From NCBI GenBank assembly GCA_902702965.1, contig CACRXP010000035.1:1884056-1948055 (forward strand): DNA of 64,000 bases. Direction: 5' to 3'. This DNA comes from Spirometra erinaceieuropaei (taxonomy: Eukaryota > Platyhelminthes > Cestoda > Diphyllobothriidea > Diphyllobothriidae). Below are positions 11,765 to 23,039 of this stretch, piece by piece (positions within the stretch are counted from its first letter, which is position 1; each line of letters opens with the position of its first letter). Made by a program: the position numbers and the translations under genes. The notes under the pieces are model-generated. The model saw only the letters and a list, made by a program, of their open reading frames with translations. It did not search any database and was not told the DNA's origin.

Positions 11765-11910
11765 AGTCCTTTTTTCTTCATATATAATCATGTCCACCGG
11801 TCTGTCCAAAACCTGTTAATCTCTATGGTAATCACTGTGTACTGGAGAACCGTTTTTGCTGAAAGTTTTGAAAGTTATTATCAAAATAAAGCAGTCCTCT
11901 CTCTCTGGCT

Positions 11911-12549
11911 TCACCCATAGTCGCGGTGTCAGTTCAGCGTCAGTGGGCTTCCATAAAGGAAGAAGGCGCCAGCAAAATCAATCGAGGTAAACGCACATCT
12001 CATGAAAGGCGTAGGCACCGCACCAATTACGAGCACGCATGAGTATCACGTCGACCAATCAACGTGCAGCGGTACGACGACCACTGTCTATAGATGCTGC
12101 ATTCCTTGGCTTCGTCCACGACGATAGGTCAGAAGACGCTGACACAAGCAGTCTGTCTGCCCTGGCCGACTTCAGACGGTGATCGCACGCCGTACCGACG
12201 CACCGAGAGCAGTCACATGCACTCACAGCGCCTACAATCCAACCGGAACCCCTCTACTTCCACCCCTTCTACTCCAGCTCCTTCCCCCCCTCTCATCCCA
12301 ACTCCATCGTCCTCAGCACGCTGACTCCGTCATGCGGGCGGCCTGAGAACATGGAGTCCGATTAACTCTGCCCCCGAGACGCATTTATACCCTGTCGACA
12401 AGTAGACTGATCATTTCCCTTGTAAATGTACAGACCTGATGAGGATTTTCCGAAAACATATGTTAGCCAATTGACTTTTTAATTTGAAAAACTGGCAAAT
12501 TGACCTCGTCGTCAAACCCTATCGGATGGAGCTCACGCTTTTTAGTCTA
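11911..12549. other. Unassigned sequence, possible Penelope-like tail at 12435-12475
   Basis: It is mostly unrecognised. The frame at 12094-12324 is P/S/T-rich with no domain. Near 12435 the stretch CTGATGAGGATTTTCCGAAA recalls the terminal motif of Penelope-like elements, but the match is loose. Confidence 0.3.
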
Positions 12550-13252
12550 CAGTAGATGGGCTAACTCATGAAACGTCAACCGAAATTCCGAAATGCGTTT
12601 TCGTTTCGAAAAGATTAATTAAGTAGCCTTGTACAACTATTCAGCCTGCAACATAGTTGTATGATATCTCAGTTTTCTCAGGATGCCGGCTTTCGAATGA
12701 ACTTCATTCTGGCTACATTTAAAAACTATACTCTGTAAACAATGACTACTTAAGTAGCAAGGATTTTTCCAGTTTATTCTCGATGCACGTGTGGTTTTCC
12801 GTACGCGGAAAATATACGGCTTGTAGTTTGGAAACCCTGAATCCCAGTGTAACGGTAGAGCGGGCTCAAAATTATTCGAGAATGGGTAAAGTCTTTGAAC
12901 ACCGAATTATACCGTTCCTTCGAGTATGAAATTGGAAGAAGACGCCATTTTCTACGGAATGAGCAAAAGAATGAATATTTTATGCATGTATTCAATAAAA
13001 TATAATTGGACTTTTAGGGACGTCGAAAATCCATTTAAAAATGCATGCTACTTAAGTGGTCGTTTTTTCAGTGTAATTTTTGCATGCAGCCGGAAGAAAG
13101 TTCATTCAAAAGCCGGCATCCTGAGGTAACTGAATTATGATAAAAATACGCTGCTTACTGATTAGTTATACAACCCTACTTAATTAATCTTTTCGAAACA
13201 AAAACGAATTTCAGAATTTCGGTTAACATTTCACGAGTTAGCCCACCTACTG
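12550..13252. mobile_element. TA-flanked long-arm foldback element, copy 1
   Basis: It begins CAGTAGATGGGCTAACTCATG and ends with the near reverse complement CGAGTTAGCCCACCTACTG. It is flanked on both sides by TA, the target duplication of Tc1/mariner-type transposons. Arms share AAATTCCGAAATGCG, TTTCGAAAAGATTAATTAAG and AGGATGCCGGCTTT. It is 703 bp, shorter than the other copies because of internal deletion. It has no transposase and no coding capacity. Confidence 0.85.
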
Positions 13253-13254
13253 TA

Positions 13255-13480
13255 TAGACCGCCTCGCTAGGCCTTATGTTGAGAATGGCTGGCATGGTTG
13301 TGCTTGTGTGAACACGACCTCTGATGCGTTCCTGTAAATGGTACACATCGCTACTTTGTTTTCTGTATACAACTGCTGGCATACATGGTCATATAAATAT
13401 CTATCACCAACTTTCCTGACCTGCATATATTTAGTGGATTCAGACCACGTGGTGCTGGTTTGACCTACGTAGTCGGGCAT
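13255..13480 (-). pseudogene. Possible Penelope-like GIY-YIG remnant
   Basis: The minus frame from 13480 reads MPDYVGQTSTTW and then RKVGDRYLYDHV. This resembles the YVGQT...VRRGDR...H pattern of the Penelope-like endonuclease. The rest is too decayed to align by eye. It abuts foldback copy 1. Confidence 0.4.
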
Positions 13481-13779
13481 TAGGTGGATCTTGTGCCTGG
13501 TAAGACAACCTCCTTGAATAAACGGGAATTACTACCTCCTCTTTTAAAGGCACCTGTCCGAAGTGTTTGCGGGCCTTTGTCATGAAAGACATCCTAGAAA
13601 TTTATTGTCTTCGTTTCATTTAGGACAAAGCAAAAGCTGCATTTCCAGAAGGAAAATCGATCACTGGGGAATTTTACTAGTTGAGCGTTCTCGGTTCACA
13701 CCTGTACCCACAGCCATAGCAACATACAGGTTTCGTAAACTCACATGGATTTTTGCATTTTATAGGATAGACTTGCCCT

Positions 13780-13985
13780 ACAATCACATGCTTATCCAAA
13801 TTTGTGGCCCATTCGCTCATCGCAGATGGACGTACTATGTGCAGCAGTGGCTTAAGTTACCGCACAAAAATTGCCAACTGCCGCGATTTCATCCCAGCCG
13901 GTAGTGACTGAGGTGACAATTACTCAGCAAGTTGCTTTGATGGGACCCCGACGGGTCTTTAATAAACAACTAATATTATTATTAT
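13780..13985 (+). mobile_element. 3' end of a truncated non-LTR element
   Basis: The sequence ends in a short GACCCCGACGGGTC hairpin-like block, TTTAATAAAC and a (TAT)n tail at about 13971-13985. The LINE ending near 19590 shares the block ACGAGGGGTCTTTAATGAAA, so both probably belong to the same clade. No reading frame is kept. Confidence 0.5.
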
Positions 13986-14224
13986 TAAATATCGTCACAG
14001 GAGGTACTGTTCATTAATGCTCACCCAGCGGGCGTACTAACTACCCAGGGGAATTCCCAACACTGAATACGAAGAGAGAATGCCATTACGTCTGTTGACG
14101 AACTGCGGACCAGATAACCATGATTCGAGCAGTTTTCAGCTCACGCAGGTGTCACCTAATGCGAGAACTTAGCCTTGGACTTCGCCACGGCTCGCGCGTT
14201 AGTGTCATTCCTCCTAACTATCTA

Positions 14225-14365
14225 TGGCAGTTCGGCCGCCTATTCCGACGGTGTCCAACGTGTGCCCCACAGCAGGGGTTGGGGCAGGGACGGTGACTTC
14301 TCAGTGAATCCGTTTACGATGATAGTAGACTTGCGCTGCATCCACCACCATCTCTTCTCTCCAAT
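14225..14365 (-). repeat. SINE-like family B copy
   Basis: On the minus strand it carries GGATGCAGCGCAAGTCTACT, GTAAACGGATTCACTGAGAA, GTCACCGTCCCTGCC and GTGGGGCACACGTTGGACA. All four blocks are also present in the copies at 46.5, 54.6, 55.3 and 57.0 kb. It is a truncated copy. Confidence 0.65.
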
Positions 14366-14984
14366 TTGGATCCCATATCACCACAGAGTCAAGAAGACCT
14401 GCGCGGTGTGAGCTGACACCTAGGCGTGCCTTCACATCCTTGGTCTCACACGCAAACTACTGAGATTTCAGACAAAAAGCAAAGGGACGGCTCGAGTTCC
14501 AGCTGAGTGGGGGACATAAAAGTCACGTTAGGAAGGGGCTACTGAAGTTTGACCCTAAATCCACCAGTCAACCACTCCACATAAAAACGCACTGGACAGA
14601 CCACGAGGTCCGGGTTGAATTGTCAATTGGAAACATTCCAAGCCGCGGCTTATAGCGAATCCTGATCAGCTCTAGAGTGTCCGATTGTTTGGAGTGAGGA
14701 AAATGCGTTGAGGCGGTCGACCCCGCTGTCTCTTCTTTTCCCCGTGCGCCAGTCGATTGTCCGAGCCAGTCAACTAACTGCTTATGTGATTGGGAGACGC
14801 GGCTGACAGAACTGAGAACACCCCATCTGCGTGTGCTATCCGCACGGCCTGACCTCCCACAAAACACACGGGGAGTTCACATAAGAGTCGATGGGCTGCG
14901 TGGATCTCACATGTAGCAAGGGAGCTACGTGGAGAAAGGAGCCGAAGTACACCAGTTCTAACAGACCGATAAAGATTGTTCACT
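14366..14984. repeat. Unassigned; ~90-bp block shared with RTE-like LINE tail
   Basis: Most of this stretch is unrecognised. On the minus strand 14770-14680 reads GGCTCGGACAATCGACTGG and then GGGGTCGACCGCCTCAACGC. This matches 26065-26130 (GGGCTCGGACAATGGCTAGG, GAGGTCGACGACTCAACGC) downstream of the RTE-like LINE, so both are copies of one repeat. Confidence 0.45.
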
Positions 14985-16690
14985 AAAATGAGGAGCAAAC
15001 GTTCTTTTACTGAAAAAGAGACTAGTACTCCGAAGCGCCCACCCAGCAATTTTTTCAGCGAGGATTCTCACCGGCCAAGCGGGAGAAATGAAGGGAATTC
15101 AATGCCGAATTCTTCAGAAGGCTAGCATCAGGCGAGAAGAATCCCAAAATACTGAACGGAGAAGGGGTATATGCTCGGAGTCAATACCACTGAGTGTAGA
15201 GAGACAATCAGATAAGAAAAAAGAACGCTCTTATCTACCTAATCATCCGGCGAAAAAACGATCAACACACTAACGTTCAGCTCGATCAAACAACGGCGGA
15301 AGAAAAATGGGATAAGAGACTGGATGGGCCACACGAATTATCCTGCCATCTTCATCCAGAAATCTCCGAAAATCTGTTTTGGCAAAATTCCGTTTTCTTT
15401 ATACAAATGTACAGAGCCTGTTCCAGAAGTTAGATGATCTGAAAGTATGGTTATCAGCTATGCAGCCGAATGTCATCTCCATCACAGAGACTTGGTTACA
15501 GGCTGAAGTCTTGCATACCGAAATTGTTCTCGGTGAGTATCAACCTTTTTTTCGGGTCCCGCTTCATAAATAGGAGGAGCACTGGCGGTCTACTTCAAGA
15601 GAGGGTTCATTGCATTAGAACACCAAATTGTTTGCTCCCGTGACTGTGAATCAGTTTGATTAAAACTAGAGATGTGTGGTGCTCCAGATCTGGATTTTCT
15701 GACCGTATACAGACCGTCCAATCAAATTCCAGAGGTTGATGAAGTGATTTGAGTCAATTTAAGAGGCGGCACAAAACAAAGGCACACTGATAACCAGAGA
15801 TTCCCACGCGCCGATGGTCAACTAGAACACTTTATTGGTAAACGGTTGGCGCAATTCCTTTGATCCAAGACTCTTGAAACTGGCAACTGATTTGTGTCTC
15901 TTGTTGAGCGCCACGTTTTCAACCAGAATCAAAGAGGTTCAAAGGGCAACCTGTCTGGGCCTCGCCTTCACAAAAAACCCAATCAGGGCTGACAAACTTA
16001 GATCCATAGCACTGTTTAGCAGGAGAAACCACGTCCTGCTATCTTGAGAATACTGTGTATGCAGCCAGCAACCACAGACGACTGAGATTCGGTTGAATAT
16101 CTGGCAAGGAAATTTTATTGCCATGAACAATGAATTATCAGTAGTAAACTACTAGAGCTGTCTTACCGGACATTCGGGTGTTGATCGAGCATGGTTATAG
16201 GAGCCATAGAAAAGGTTATATACGAAAGCTGTCCGAAAAAGAGTACAGATGGCAAAGCCTTCTGTCTGACTAACGCCGGATACAAAAAAGATAAGCAGAA
16301 ATAACAAATCTGAGGAGAATGAATTGCTCACCGGATCCGGTGAGCAATTCATTCTCCTCAGATTACCGACCCGGATCTCTTACTTTTGCTAACCTGAGAA
16401 ATAACAAATTTGGGGAAGGTATGTGACAACAAGACAACATTTGCGTCACAAACAATTTCCCAGAAAACGAGACGTGATAAGTTTAAATATCCGTCGCATG
16501 CGAAAGGAGTATGAAACACGGATTATAGAACAGGCCACTAATGAGCCAAATGTGCTCCTCGTCTACATGAACAATAGGCTAAAGTACAACGAGAGAGAGA
16601 GAGGGGGGAATTCACTTTATTTTGAAATTATAGAATCAACATTTTCAGTAAAAATAGGTTCCATTCACCTTGGACAGGAAATAATTTAGC
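14985..16690 (+). mobile_element. LINE 2a: decayed non-LTR element, endonuclease part
   Basis: From 15379 the frame reads FRFLYTNVQSLFQKLDDL and ISITETWL, an apurinic-like endonuclease N-terminus. Across several stops and frame changes it continues with GGALAVYFKRGF, FLTVYRPSNQIPEVDE, then NSFDPRLLKLATDL and RATCLGLAFTKNPI at 15841-15987. The frame 16423-16689 (RRMRKEYETRIIEQ, VYMNNRLKYN) looks like the linker before the RT. The RT itself is missing because the element ends where LINE 2b begins. The 5' part (14985-15270) is Lys/Arg-rich and unrecognised. Confidence 0.7.
16307..16364. repeat. Perfect 58-bp palindrome
   Basis: The 29 bases 16307-16335 are the exact reverse complement of 16336-16364, with no spacer. 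The centre is CCGGATCCGG. It lies inside LINE 2a, and the left arm continues the element's sequence, so the right arm looks like an inverted duplication. Confidence 0.95.
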
Positions 16691-16786
16691 AAACTACGTA
16701 AGAGTCAGAAAGTTTTACACAAAAAGGACCTCTTTGATAGTGACCACATATTACTTAATTGTTGCTTAGCGCTTGTCTGTTCAAAA

Positions 16787-18860
16787 ATGTCCAGCACGGT
16801 TCGAACTTACCTAAATCACGATTGCATGAGTAACGACTTAATATATAACTGTATTAGATCATTGGATTGGTACGACTTTCTCTCCTGTAGTGATGTAAAT
16901 ATTCTTCGTGACGTCATGTCCAATGTTTCCAAGGACATCGTAGAGTGTGTGCCGCGTAGATATCTCAAGTCCAATTCTGTGGTTTCCCTTGTTCCTCATT
17001 TTCTTCGCAGCAGACCAAAAACGTTCAGACGGCAGCTGCATACCTTATCCACTAGTTCTTTATCCGCTCATCTTAGAACCACAGAGATTGTCGAAGTAGC
17101 CTCAAGGAGTTGTCAAGCGCGCGACAGGCAAAGAGAATCACTTGCTGTCTGTGTTCCGAACCCTGGCAAATCCGTCGCTAACATTTTCCGGCATAGGTCC
17201 TCCTCTAAGCGTGGTCACGAAATTCCACCCCTTCTAATCTTCCTTATTGATGACAGTGACAAGGCGGGGTTGTTCAGTGCTTTCTTTGCAAAATACCTTA
17301 CTACTAAGTCCGAACCTGTCCATTTCTTTCGTTCACTTTCAGATAGGGCACTGAGTACAATCGAGGTCTCCTCAGATCTCATTAAGAAGCACATAAGTCG
17401 TTTGAAAAACTCAAACTGCTCAGGAACGGACGGGATTTCAAATTCGATTATTAGACAGGGATCCGACCTTCCCATATTGCTTAGTCATTTATTATCGGTT
17501 TATATTTCAAACGGATTCTTTCCTGAAACATGGAAAACGTCAATTATCGTCCCTGTCTTCAAGTCTAGATTTCGTTCCGATGTTAATAACTATCGGAACG
17601 TGCACAAAACACCGTCTCTAACAAAACTTCTTGAAATGATTATTTTCAATGAAATCCGTGACTTCTACCTAGCTAACCAGCGTCTGTGCTCTAAACAGCA
17701 TGGATTTTTACTTGATTGATCCTGCGAAACCTGTAAATTGAGCTTTCTTAATCTTATCACTTCTCTTCGTAATGAACAACATTCGGTGGTAGTTATCTAC
17801 TTTGACCTTAGCAAAGCCTTCGACAAGGCGCCCCATAGAAATCTTTTGGCAAAATTGGAAGCTCTCGGCATCTGGCCGACTCTATTCGACCCCAGCGCAT
17901 TATATCCACACAGCCGATATCAGAAAGTCATGGTTTGTAATAGCTGCTCAACACCTCACTCGATCACGAGTGGTGTAATTAAAGGCAGAGTTCTGGGTCC
18001 GCTACTCTTCCTTCTTTAAATCAATGATATTTCGACTGAACTCGGAAATTTGCAAACTTTTACTTATGCCGATGATCTCAAGTACGTTTACCCATATTTT
18101 AAGGACACCGTAAATGTTTGTGTTGAAAAAATTAATGTCAATTTACTACACTTAAGCAGATGGGGTTCAACGTGGCATATGGTGTTTTCATCATACAAGT
18201 GTAGTTTCATGTCTTTTGGTTCTACCAAACTTCCTGGCTCCATAATTTTTCAGAATAACCCACTCTCAGAATGCTTCACCATAAAGGACCTAGGTTTGAC
18301 TTATACAAATAAACTTGCCTTATCAGCTCATGCAGATAGAATCTCTAACAAAGTCTCGCAGATATGTGAGCTCATATCGCATAATTTTGGCCTTCTGGAA
18401 ATGAAGCTAAGATTTCATCAAATGGTTGTTCTTCCTGTCCTCGAGCACTGCTGTCCTTTCCTTGGTTTAATGAACGCCTGTGACCTTAATAAAATCGAAG
18501 ATGTTCAGAGGGTTTTTACTCGGAAACTGTTCTCTCAAGTCTCATCCAGCATTTCTTATACTAAGAGATGTCATCTGGCGAACATTAAATTTTGTGGGTT
18601 AGAAGACTCGATGCTGGCATTTGTTCCCTGTTTCGTATTAACTCTAGCTCTAGTCTTCCGCGCACTGACATTCTCACTCCGAGAGATCGGTCGTATGTCA
18701 CGCGCAACTCCTCCATGCTAATTCCGCCGCCTCTTTGCACTACATTTAAACGCTCCCTCTTCTTTGTTCCCAAATATGCCTTCCGTTAGAATAATCTTCC
18801 AGCAGAAATTAGGCCATCGCCTAAGTTACTGGTATTCAAGTCGAAATTACGCAAACACCT
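16787..18860 (+). pseudogene. LINE 2b reverse transcriptase
   Basis: A single frame runs from 16787 to about 18620 with two in-frame stops (near 17717 and 18017). A frameshift near 18620 moves it to a second frame. RT motifs: CSGTDGISNSIIRQ, FPETWKTSIIVPVFK, VVVIYFDLSKAFDKAPH (motif A), TSGVIKGRVLGPLLFLL (usually GVPQGSVLGP, so two positions differ), FTYADDLKYVYP (motif C, intact) and IKDLGLTY. The C-terminus YVTRNSSMLIPPP, FKRSLFF and FKSKLRKHL is typical of CR1/jockey-type LINEs. Confidence 0.85.
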
Positions 18861-19169
18861 TAAACGGGAAAGTATAAAGTCACTTTGAACGGTCTCATTC
18901 CGGGGCACTCAGCTTCTTGACGTCGAGAAGGATCCTGCTGAGATTTGGTTGGTAGATCAAGTGGAAACCCTCATTTTTATCTTTACAACCCCCTGTTTTG
19001 AATTGGTTACTGAATCCAATGCTATCACTCCTTCCCCGTAGCGACGATTTTCGCGGTTTTTGATGTCATCGCCTCATTTCGACCTCATGCTCGAAATGCA
19101 CTGTGACCGATCGCGTCTAGGTTCCTCTCGTCTGGCCACTTTGACGCAAATAGTCTCATCCAGTGTATC

Positions 19170-19340
19170 AATTCTGCCCTGACGATGTCTGTTTCGAATC
19201 CCTTATACAATGCCACATGCAGGCCAGTCTTGTCCGACCCGCATACGTACCCCTCAAGGCTGACATATATTTCTGCCCTGACTATGTCCGATTATTATCC
19301 GTTTTACACCACATGCAGGCCAGTCCTGTCCTCATTTTTT
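19170..19340 (+). repeat. Two-copy tandem duplication in LINE 2b 3' region
   Basis: The block TTCTGCCCTGACGATGTC...CACATGCAGGCCAGTCTTGTCC (about 19172-19236) recurs as TTCTGCCCTGACTATGTC...CACATGCAGGCCAGTCCTGTCC (about 19270-19331). The period is about 98 bp and units are diverged. Confidence 0.65.
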
Positions 19341-19590
19341 TCCTTTCATGAGCAACAGCCTTTTTTCTCCTGTAAAGTTAATCCGGTCATTTTTTTAAAT
19401 TCTTGAGTGGAGTTTTTCACTGCTCGTTCATAACTTTTCAGAACGGACTATTAATTCAGAAACTATGAATTCCATTTTGTACTGATTCTTCATACCTCGC
19501 CTAAAATTGATATGGAAATTTATTTTTACTTGTTTTGCCCCCACAACGAGGGGTCTTTAATGAAATATTTTATTTATTTATAAATTCTAA

Positions 19591-21639
19591 CTGGCCGGTT
19601 CCAGTTTCTTGGGTCTGTTTCGGCTTCCACACAGGACTGTTCCGTCTCTTAAATTCCTTCGTCGTTTACATGGCATATAAGTTGTGGTTATTTAAGACTA
19701 ATAAATGCATCCCTCCACCTTCAGTCCTGTGGAGTACATTGCATGATTCGATGGGACCGAGGAGTAGCCTTTTTAGTGCACAGCTGGTAGGTGGAGTCTT
19801 TAAGGTAGTCTACATTTGCAGGTTTCTGAAGGAATAAGAAGCTCTGAGGCATGACAACGAATTTTATTTAAGAGCCTCGGTATAATGAACTGTGTACACG
19901 CACAATGTTCGTAAGCAAGTGTGGAGATGTAGCCGAACGGAGTCTGTATAAAGGACGAATAATTTTGTCCATCGACATTCCATCACTTTATTGAATGAGA
20001 CAAGGTCCATTGTCTGCCTCCTCAAGAATGAGCAAGGCTTTTCTATCGTCCCTACTTCGTCAATGGTAACGATTGTCGAATCTGCAGGAATGGCATGTAG
20101 AATGAACCAGTTTTCCGATGTTGCTCATTAACGCATTTAGATATCGAGAGTCGACATCCACTAAATAACTCAGAACTTTTGTGCGTATATTCTAATTTAT
20201 CCTGTTAGTTAGTCTGATAGCCGACACCAGTCAAGGTTTCCTGCCATAAGCGCACGGTCTTGTGTTGAATTTATGATTTGGAAGTCGTCGACACACACAA
20301 AGTAGTGTACCAGAAGTATCCCGAATGGGTTCTTCACAGGCATTAGCTTAAAACATCCTTATTGGAAATCCCACTGCAGACCGGCAGTTCAAGTAGCAAG
20401 GCACTAGATAAGTGCATCTAAAAAGTAGAATTACTACCCAAATCGCCGCTGTTTACGGAGTGACAAATTGAGCGTTTTCTGCAGGTGGTTGATCGTGGGT
20501 CAAAATCTTTGCAGGGATCAAGAGGTGTTTTTTGGACAGCGTCATGCAGATCAGACCTTCCAACAAAGATTTTTAATGTTCCTATGAAAATTGTGGGATG
20601 TGGCATTCCACTAAATAAGCTGTTTTATTAAATTCTAAAAGTTTATGATTGAGTTTTGTGGAGGATGCCTTTGCAATGGAGTTGAATTACCACGAGAGTG
20701 AGGACGACGCCTACGTACTTGAGCTTGAGCACTGAAAAATGCGATTGGCATGCCAAGCACACCGGGGACTCGTTAACCGCCACGTTGGCCTAAGGCCCCT
20801 TAGAAATATTTGGAAAGTTTTGGCTATCGCAGTGACCCAAGCATGAAATAAGGCACCGATTTCACCAATGGTAGGACCATAACAGTGGCATTCCTGAGGG
20901 CTAACACCGTGGGACAAATTATTATTCTTGTAGTCTACAATGACATCTACTAAAAAGAAATGTGAACTATTATAAAAAACTTCGCCACTTCTGAGAATGG
21001 GTTACATTATTGAAACGGCTTCCCCCGAATTCACAGGATCTTCCTAAATATGTACTCACATATCTTCAGCTTTGTCATACTGCGCAGATGCTGACGTAGG
21101 CTGGAATCGAAAAAAACATTGACCTTAACCTTTTCTGCAATTCTAACACTCGACATTTCTTGTTAACATTTTTGTTAATAATAGCCGTCTGTGTGAGTAG
21201 CGTTTACATGGAAATACCTTGTCTACTGCTCCAGGCCCCTCATTCAGCACTCTGCGGTACACACTTCCACCCCCTCCCCTTATATTTCGTGTTCCAATAG
21301 TTATTCGAATCGAAGATTTGCGGATTTAAGATGCGTTTGTACGATGCTACTTGACTGCGATAATGTTAAATTAATGAAATATATTCTGGTAGGCATTGGA
21401 AGGTACTTCGGCCATTATAAACAGATGGAAAAAAGACTGAGGGGAGGAATAAGAAATGTTCGTAGCAACTAAAATTTGTTTCTCGGAGACACTAGCGAAA
21501 AGTTGGTCATCTTGTACCCTGATGAAACAGGGAGTCCAGAAAACGCGATGATGAGGTGTTGGAGTGCCCAGTGGTGGGTTCACGTGACGGTCGTAGTAGG
21601 TCACTTACTTGCTTGCAGGTGCAGACTACGCCCAGCGTC
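19591..21639. other. Unassigned intergenic sequence
   Basis: No feature could be named. On the minus strand around 20420-20910 short frames read plausibly (for example CRKRSICHSVNSGD), but no family is recognisable and stops are frequent. It may be a decayed retroelement. Confidence 0.35.
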
Positions 21640-21738
21640 CATTTTCTGGCACTCAAGTCTCACGTGTGGCCTCCTGAAGCTAGGCTCCGCCGAGCGGCCA
21701 CATCCCAGTAACGGCATCGTGGACTCCGCTCGGCTGTC

Positions 21739-21860
21739 GGTCGGATGAAACTCCGCATCGGTACCGTCGAAACGAGGCTCCGTGTGTTACGCCGGTGGTC
21801 GGCTGGTCGGATGAGACTTCGCATGGGCATCGTCAAGACGAGACTCCGTCTGGAGCATTG
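21739..21860 (+). repeat. Short tandem duplication in LINE 3 5' region
   Basis: GGTCGGATGAAACTCCGCAT...GGTACCGTCGAAACGAGGCTCCGT is followed after about 66 bp by GGTCGGATGAGACTTCGCAT...GGGCATCGTCAAGACGAGACTCCGT. This is two diverged units. Confidence 0.7.
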
Positions 21861-22140
21861 CAGGAGGCCTCGAGTTTACGGCGACGCCGTGTGTTCTTTA
21901 GCAAATTCGAGTCGTTCCTCCGCTACATCAAAAGTCGTGACCCATAGTGGAGTTTGGCCGCGCCGGCACAACCAAGCAGCCGTATTGAGGGGGGCACTGC
22001 CCGCCTTCGGAGAGGGGCCAGAAAAAGATTGCTGGGGAATCACGTCGTCTGCAGGCTGACCATGGTCGAAGACGCTAAACTTACGATCGAAACAACCATA
22101 ATTGAAACAACGACAACAACAGCAGCGACAGCAACAATAC

Positions 22141-22270
22141 TCTCTCTTTTCCTCCCCCTTCTTCTTCTTCTTCTTCTTCTCCTTCGTCTTATTCTTCTTA
22201 TTCTTCTTCTACTTCCTCCTCCTCCTCCTCCTCCTCCTCCTCTTCATTTTCTTCCTCTCCTTATTTTCTG

Positions 22271-22340
<70 letters not shown>

Positions 22341-22365
22341 GTCCTCCTCCTCCTCCTCCTCCCCG
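22141..22365 (+). repeat. Compound trinucleotide microsatellite
   Basis: Runs of CTT/TTC (about 22158-22212), TCC (about 22214-22245), CAT (about 22269-22340, over 20 units) and TCC (about 22341-22362) lie directly before the endonuclease of LINE 3. Long homopolymeric frames on both strands (poly-His, poly-Ile, poly-Asp) are by-products. Confidence 0.95.
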
Positions 22366-22705
22366 CCGTTCCGCTCGCCTCCAGACTGACAGGGTGAGTT
22401 CGCTCACTCTGGCAGCCTGGAATGTTCGTTCCCTTTTAGACAATCAGAGGAGCAACCGACCGAACGGAGGACCGCGCCCGTGACTCCGGAACTGGCGCTC
22501 TACAAGGTTGACATCGCAGCAATCAGCAGGACCCGGTTCTCTGAACAAGGTCAACTGGGTGAAGTGGGTGCCAGCTAACCTTCTTCTGGAGCGGTCGCCT
22601 CAAGGCAGAGCAACGAGACGCAGGTGTTGCCTTTGCCATCCGGAACGACCTCTTGGGACGACCGCCCTGTTTGCCGCAGGACATCAACGATCACAAGGCA
22701 AGTGA
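22366..22705 (+). pseudogene. LINE 3 endonuclease remnant
   Basis: It begins with LTLAAWNVRSLLDNQRSNRP, the N-terminal strand of an apurinic-like endonuclease. A stop follows and the frame moves. The next motif reads DIAAISRTRFSEQGQL, where related elements have SETRF, so the catalytic glutamate is replaced by arginine. The remainder of the domain is short because of a deletion. Both facts indicate a non-functional nuclease. Confidence 0.75.
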
Positions 22706-23039
22706 CCCCCAGGTAAGCTGAATATTGCCTTGTTGGCTCTGCCTGCTGACCATGTCCATTTCAACAACGAGCTAGCTCAACGGCAAGACAATCTTCCTGT
22801 CACTGCCGCCGCCGCCGCCGCTGACGCGGACGAGAACGCGTCCGCAGGGAATCGATGGTATAAACTGCGGAACACAGTCCAGTCGACACCGCAGGCCATC
22901 CTAGTCGCGCACACGGCCAACACCAAGACTGATTCGATGACAACGACGCCGCCACCAGTTAGCTGCTCGTCGAGAAGAAGCGTCTGCACAAAGCCTACAT
23001 CGACCACCCCACTGACAACAACAGAGCCGCATTTTACTT

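Larger units (their letters stand above)
8736..11910 (+). mobile_element. APE-type non-LTR retrotransposon (LINE 1 of window), nearly intact
   Basis: An endonuclease domain is followed by a reverse transcriptase and a C-terminal region on the same strand. The element ends with a short 3' UTR holding AATAAAG and a CTCTCTCT tail near 11900. The same 3' terminus (GTTTTGAA, ATAAAGCA, TCCTCTCTCTCT) recurs at about 31430-31480, which supports the 3' end. Only two disabling changes are visible: one frameshift near 9560 and one in-frame TAA at 10364-10366. The clade is probably in the CR1/jockey group, but I cannot fix it. Confidence 0.85.
16691..19590 (+). mobile_element. LINE 2b: decayed non-LTR element, RT part
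   Basis: It abuts LINE 2a and starts inside the endonuclease, at the FDSDHILLN motif near 16733, so it is 5'-truncated. The RT domain and C-terminal region follow. The 3' UTR ends near 19590 with GGGGTCTTTAATGAAA and an AT-rich tail. It is related to, but not continuous with, LINE 2a: the linker region appears in both. Confidence 0.7.

Noticed and set aside
22102..22443. Long poly-His, poly-Ile and poly-Asp frames
   Set aside because: They are six-frame readings of a trinucleotide microsatellite, not genes.
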